DNA of 9,151 nucleotides from an uncultured Bacteroidales bacterium (GTDB lineage: Bacteria > Bacteroidota > Bacteroidia > Bacteroidales > UBA932): the NCBI GenBank assembly GCA_905235615.1, contig CAJOMB010000055.1, forward strand, positions 1-9,151, given 5' to 3'. A model generated the notes under the pieces. That model ran no database searches, had not been told where the DNA came from, and saw only the letters and a list, made by a program, of their open reading frames with translations. Shown here in pieces: positions 6,059 through 9,151 of the stretch; position 1 is the first letter of the stretch; each line of letters opens with the position of its first letter. The translations under genes and the position numbers were made by a program.

Positions 6059-6888
6059 TACTGCAGGAGGGCCGTGACGGGATAGTGGTCGGACACGAAG
6101 GGCGTCTCCAGATATTCCTCCGTCACGCGGGAGAAACTGTCGCAGGCCTTGAAACCCTTGTAGAAGATATAATCGATGCCGGGGGTGCCGCTCACCTGGC
6201 CCCAGTTGTGCCAGGTGGTTCCCAGGTCTGTCTGGGCGGCGGTTTCACGGGCGTCTTCCATGAGCTCCCGGAGGTCGTCCAGGCAAGGGTCTGTGGGATA
6301 GACGTTGAAGTCTCCACACAGGATCATGGGATAGCATTCCGGATTCATCTGGCCTATCCTTTCCACCAGCAGGATAAGTCCGTTGCGGCGGGCTTCCTTG
6401 CCCACGTGGTCCAGGTGGGTGTTCACAAAGTAGAAATGCCTGCCGCTCTTAAGGTCTTTCAACAGGACCCAGGTGGCGGTACGCTTGCAGGCAGCGTCCC
6501 AGCCGAAGGAGGGCACTTCCGGCGTCTCGGACAGCCAGTAGGTTCCCCATTTTTCCAATTCTGCGTTTTCACTGTCGTAGAAAACGGCCATGTGCTCACC
6601 TCCGTGCTCCCCGTCTTCGCGGCCCACACCCACATATTTGTAGGGGGGACAGTTCTCCTGAAGATACTCCAGCTGGAAATCCAGGGCTTCCTGTACGCCG
6701 AACACCAGCGGGTGCTGGTCCAGGATCATGGCGGCGGCGGCTTCCCGGCGCTTGGGCCAGGCGTGCTCTCCGTCACCGGCCGTGCCGTAGCGGATGTTGT
6801 AGGACATGACTTTGAGGGTGGCCGGCTCCTGCTTGCAGGAGAGGGCGAAGGGCAGGATAACTGCCAGAATAAATGCTATTTTTTTCAT
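6055..6888 (-). CDS. Endonuclease/exonuclease/phosphatase-fold lipoprotein
   Basis: The 277-residue protein carries the whole EEP (DNase I-like) motif set: N31 in MSYNIRY, E67 in GVQEA, the NTHLDHVG segment with H158, GDFN at 192-195, D239 in GIDYIF and SDHYPV with D267 and H268. These residues bind divalent metal and cleave phosphodiesters or phosphomonoesters. The N-terminus MKKIAFILAV... ends in lipobox ALSC with C18, so the enzyme is anchored outside the cytoplasm. That makes DNA repair unlikely and a role on extracellular nucleic acid, phospholipid headgroups or phosphorylated sugars more likely. The exact substrate cannot be read from the sequence. Similar EEP lipoproteins are common in Bacteroidetes. 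The start at 6888 gives an intact signal peptide. The gene is convergent with the GH95 gene, overlapping it by 4 bases, and divergent from the 704-residue protein. Confidence 0.9.
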   Translation of the reverse strand: MKKIAFILAVILPFALSCKQEPATLKVMSYNIRYGTAGDGEHAWPKRREAAAAMILDQHPLVFGVQEALDFQLEYLQENCPPYKYVGVGREDGEHGGEHMAVFYDSENAELEKWGTYWLSETPEVPSFGWDAACKRTATWVLLKDLKSGRHFYFVNTHLDHVGKEARRNGLILLVERIGQMNPECYPMILCGDFNVYPTDPCLDDLRELMEDARETAAQTDLGTTWHNWGQVSGTPGIDYIFYKGFKACDSFSRVTEEYLETPFVSDHYPVTALLQY

Positions 6889-6907
6889 GATGAAGCGATG
6901 CTTATCG

Positions 6908-6915
6908 CAAAGATA
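6908..6915 (-). promoter_or_regulatory. -7 box for the EEP lipoprotein gene
   Basis: On the minus strand the sequence reads TATCTTTG, an exact TAnnTTTG match. Its final G is 19 bases ahead of the ATG at 6888, which predicts a leader of roughly 13 bases. No good -33 TTTG is present; an ATG-like stretch about 20 bases upstream is the best candidate and lies within the opposing promoter. Confidence 0.6.
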
Positions 6916-6927
6916 CGAAAAAATGAT

Positions 6928-6935
6928 TAACTTTG
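6928..6935 (+). promoter_or_regulatory. -7 box for the 704-residue protein gene
   Basis: TAACTTTG matches the TAnnTTTG -7 element. The ATG at 6942 begins 7 bases after its last G, so the transcript would be leaderless or nearly so. No strong -33 sequence is visible 19-21 bases upstream. The element lies 12 bases from the oppositely oriented -7 box of the EEP gene. Confidence 0.6.
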
Positions 6936-6941
6936 CATAAT

Positions 6942-9056
6942 ATGGCGAAACGTAGCATCATAGTTTCCCTTGTTGCGGTGGCCCTGCTCCTCGGAGGCAT
7001 TGCCGTCGCCATCGTGAGACTCTATTCAGATACTTCTGTCCGGGAAAATGAGGCCTCCGAGCCCATTCCCACCGGTTGGAACCTTCTCAGGGCCGTTCCT
7101 TCGGACGCCGCCGCCGTGCTGGTGTTGGACGGCTCTGCCACGGCTTCCCGCATCCTGGCCGATTCTACCGGCATCCTCCAGGGTTTTCTGGCCCCCAAAA
7201 ATCCGGAGCTCATGGCCTTTCTGCAGGCTTTGGACAGAAAGAAAATGGCGGTGTCCCTCCATAACAGCGGCTCCCTGGTCCCCCTGGTGATAGCCCAGGT
7301 GGAGGAAGGAGACACCCTGGCCCGTAAGATGGCCGCCCAGGCCGGTCTCAAGACCGCCTGGAAGGAGGGCTTCCTCATGGCCAGCCGAAGTGAAACCTTC
7401 GTGGGGGCTGCCGCCCGCCATCTGGAAGAGGGACATTCCCTGCTGGGAACCCGCCACCTCAAAGACCTGGTGGGTCACCTCTCCGGCCATGCCGTCCTTC
7501 TTCTTTCCCATGCCCATGCAGACAAACTGCTGCAGGTCTATGCCGGCAAGCCTTATCAGAAGGCTTCCTTCGTGAAAGGCCTTGCGGCCTGGAGCGGCTG
7601 GGTGCTGCAGGAAGATAAAGACCAGCTTCTTCTGAAGGGCACCGCCCTGGAAGGAGAAGGCTGGGAAAGCTATTTTGCCGCCTTCAGGGGGGCGCCGGCA
7701 TCGGCCCCGGAATTCCCGGAGGTGGTGCCATACTATACGGCAACGGCTGTGTCCGTCCCCATCGGAGACACCGATACCTATCTGGCTTCCCGCCGCAAGG
7801 AAGAGGACGGGAAAGGCCGCTTGGGCAGTTTCAGCAAAGACCTCAAGACCAAGGCCGGCCGGCCTTTGAGCCCGGAAGAATGGTTCCGCAGCCTGCAGCC
7901 GCGGGAACTGGTGAAGATTCGTTTCTATGCCGGAGAAACCCTCCGGGAAGCCATTTTGGTGAGGAGTGGAAGAGACCTCAAGCTGGGGCCGGAAAGTCCC
8001 AACCCTTATCAGGGATGCCTGGCTTTGGTGGCCGGGGAATCCTTTGCGGCCGTGGACAGCGTCTGCGCCTCCATCGGCAACCGCTGGACCGCCTATGCCG
8101 ACGCTCCCACCCTCCAGGCGCTGCAGGAGAAATCTGTCAAGGAGTATCCTTTGAAGAGCAGGCTGTCGGATGCTTCCGTGAGCCTGCCTTCCGGTTTTGT
8201 GGCCTATGCCTCCCTCACGGATGCGGGGAACCTGCCTTCAGACCTTTTCGCGGCCTCCCTCGCCGCTCCCGTGAAAGAATTCGCCCTGGGTGCCGGTTTT
8301 GCCCCGGCCACCGCTTCGCTGGACCTCTCGGAAGACCTTCCCGCCATGCGCATCCAGTTACAGACCAGGACCCTCAAGGGCAACAAGGTGCAGGTGCAGG
8401 AGCGGGATACCACCGTGCTTATCCCTGCAGGTCCTTTCCCGGTGACCAACTTCCAGACCAGGAAGACCAATTACCTGTATCAGAACAGCCACCTTTCCAT
8501 CTGCCTGCGGGACGAGAACGGAAAGGACGTATGGGGCATTCCGTTCAAGGAAGCCTTCTGCGGACGGGTACGGGATGTGGACTATTACAGGAACGGAAAA
8601 ATCCAGTTCCTCTTTGCCGCCGGCGACAAGCTCTACCTGCTGGACCGCCTGGGCAAATGGGTGAACGGGTTCCCGGTCAAATTGCCCCAGGCTGTTCTCT
8701 TGGGACCGGACGTATATGACTTTACGGGTGCCGGAGGATATACCGTGATGGTGCTGCACAAAGACAATACCCTGGAGCGTTACAACCTGCACGGCCAGAA
8801 GCCGGAAGGCTGGAAAGGCATCCGGGCTCCGGAAACGGTGAAGGACCTGCCGGAACTCATCCAGGTGGGTGGAAAGAATTACTGGGTGGTGAGAACCAGC
8901 ATCCGCACCCTCATCTATCCTTTCGCGGGAGGGGAGAACCTTCTGAAGGAGGAGGGTGGAAAGATGCTGCGTCCGGACACCCGGCTCCAGATAGGCTCCA
9001 AGGGTGTGAGCGGAGAATGTTACGACGGCCGCACCCGGGAGTATAAGTTGAATTAA
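6942..9056 (+). CDS. Membrane-anchored protein of unknown function, possible DUF3352-type with propeller-like C-terminus
   Basis: I do not recognise this 704-residue protein with certainty. A single hydrophobic helix at about residues 5-27, after MAKRS, suggests an uncleaved signal anchor with the rest in the periplasm. The first half begins with AVPSDAAAVLVLD, reminiscent of DUF3352-type proteins of Bacteroidetes, which have no known activity. Near the C-terminus three segments share a pattern of hydrophobic strand, Asp or Asn, then Gly-Lys/Gln: around D524-G527, D568-G571 and N615-G618, spaced 44 and 47 residues. The middle one continues WVNGFPVKLP. This looks like degenerate beta-propeller blades. 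No catalytic motif, lipobox or metal cluster is seen. ATG 6942 is chosen over TTG 6933, because that TTG is part of the -7 box. The reading frame is intact, and the gene stands alone up to the window end. Confidence 0.75.
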   Translation: MAKRSIIVSLVAVALLLGGIAVAIVRLYSDTSVRENEASEPIPTGWNLLRAVPSDAAAVLVLDGSATASRILADSTGILQGFLAPKNPELMAFLQALDRKKMAVSLHNSGSLVPLVIAQVEEGDTLARKMAAQAGLKTAWKEGFLMASRSETFVGAAARHLEEGHSLLGTRHLKDLVGHLSGHAVLLLSHAHADKLLQVYAGKPYQKASFVKGLAAWSGWVLQEDKDQLLLKGTALEGEGWESYFAAFRGAPASAPEFPEVVPYYTATAVSVPIGDTDTYLASRRKEEDGKGRLGSFSKDLKTKAGRPLSPEEWFRSLQPRELVKIRFYAGETLREAILVRSGRDLKLGPESPNPYQGCLALVAGESFAAVDSVCASIGNRWTAYADAPTLQALQEKSVKEYPLKSRLSDASVSLPSGFVAYASLTDAGNLPSDLFAASLAAPVKEFALGAGFAPATASLDLSEDLPAMRIQLQTRTLKGNKVQVQERDTTVLIPAGPFPVTNFQTRKTNYLYQNSHLSICLRDENGKDVWGIPFKEAFCGRVRDVDYYRNGKIQFLFAAGDKLYLLDRLGKWVNGFPVKLPQAVLLGPDVYDFTGAGGYTVMVLHKDNTLERYNLHGQKPEGWKGIRAPETVKDLPELIQVGGKNYWVVRTSIRTLIYPFAGGENLLKEEGGKMLRPDTRLQIGSKGVSGECYDGRTREYKLN

Positions 9057-9127
9057 GAGTCTGTTTTGAAATAATTCAATAAATTCTATATGTTTCTTTT
9101 TGGTAAATTTTCCTCAAAAATTTTCAC

Positions 9128-9145
9128 CCATAGGAACCCCTATGG
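9128..9145. repeat. Perfect inverted repeat in the 3' intergenic tail
   Basis: CCATAGG (9128-9134) and CCTATGG (9139-9145) form a 7-bp perfect stem around the loop AACC. It follows a markedly AT-rich stretch (9057-9124) in which I see no gene. A terminator for the upstream gene is possible, but no T-run follows on the + strand before the window ends; on the minus strand the run AAAATTTT beside it would read as T-rich. An operator or leader hairpin of the next gene is the alternative. Confidence 0.4.
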
Positions 9146-9151
9146 CCAAAA

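Noticed and set aside
3776..6888. A polysaccharide utilisation locus
   Set aside because: A lone GH95 enzyme and an EEP lipoprotein are not enough: no SusC/SusD-like pair, sensor-regulator or second glycosidase is present.
6019..6930. A 303-codon open frame on the + strand over the EEP gene
   Set aside because: The opposite strand encodes a complete EEP enzyme with signal peptide and all metal-site motifs. This frame begins inside the end of the GH95 gene and shows no family features.
7851..7866. A perfect 16-base palindrome made of GGCC/CCGG units
   Set aside because: It is explained by consecutive Lys-Ala-Gly-Arg-Pro-Leu codons in a GC-rich gene. A similar GGCC-rich stretch occurs at 3865-3876 in another gene, and neither is in a regulatory position.
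7880..8719. A 279-codon alternative + frame inside the 704-residue gene
   Set aside because: Its product is rich in Arg, Gly and Pro, typical of an out-of-frame reading of GC-rich DNA, and has no recognisable domain. The main frame is open for its full length.

Overview
The window looks like chromosomal sequence from a GC-rich member of the Bacteroidales, probably an uncultured gut or environmental lineage. Three things point there. Several gene starts are preceded by the Bacteroidetes -7 promoter box TAnnTTTG. Shine-Dalgarno sequences are absent in front of most genes. The lipoprotein and glycoside hydrolase types are typical of the phylum. No phage, transposon, CRISPR or integrase gene is visible, and codon use looks uniform throughout.

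Left part (1-2665) is translation housekeeping on the + strand: the ribosome-associated GTPase TypA/BipA, a YceD/DUF177 protein with its own promoter, ribosomal protein L32 (rpmF), then two hairpins and a tRNA-Arg with anticodon CCT. The tRNA is followed by an intrinsic terminator embedded in an unusually long inverted repeat, whose left arm is the 3' end of the tRNA itself.

Middle part (2714-6058) is a two-gene + strand operon with a 4-base ATGA overlap: a PlsC-like acyltransferase followed by a GH95 glycoside hydrolase lipoprotein. The hydrolase keeps the GH95 catalytic residues. It has Thr at a position that, from memory of the family, separates alpha-L-galactosidases from alpha-L-fucosidases. 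No SusC/SusD pair or other polysaccharide-utilisation gene lies beside it.

Right part (6055-9056) holds a convergent endonuclease/exonuclease/phosphatase-fold lipoprotein, whose stop codon overlaps that of the GH95 gene, and a divergent 704-residue membrane-anchored protein of unknown function with propeller-like repeats near its C-terminus. The two genes share a compact region with two back-to-back -7 boxes 12 bases apart.

I see no convincing new multi-gene system. The points most worth checking are the tRNA-overlapping hairpin, the specificity residue of the GH95 enzyme, the apparently leaderless starts, the shared divergent promoter and the uncharacterised 704-residue protein.
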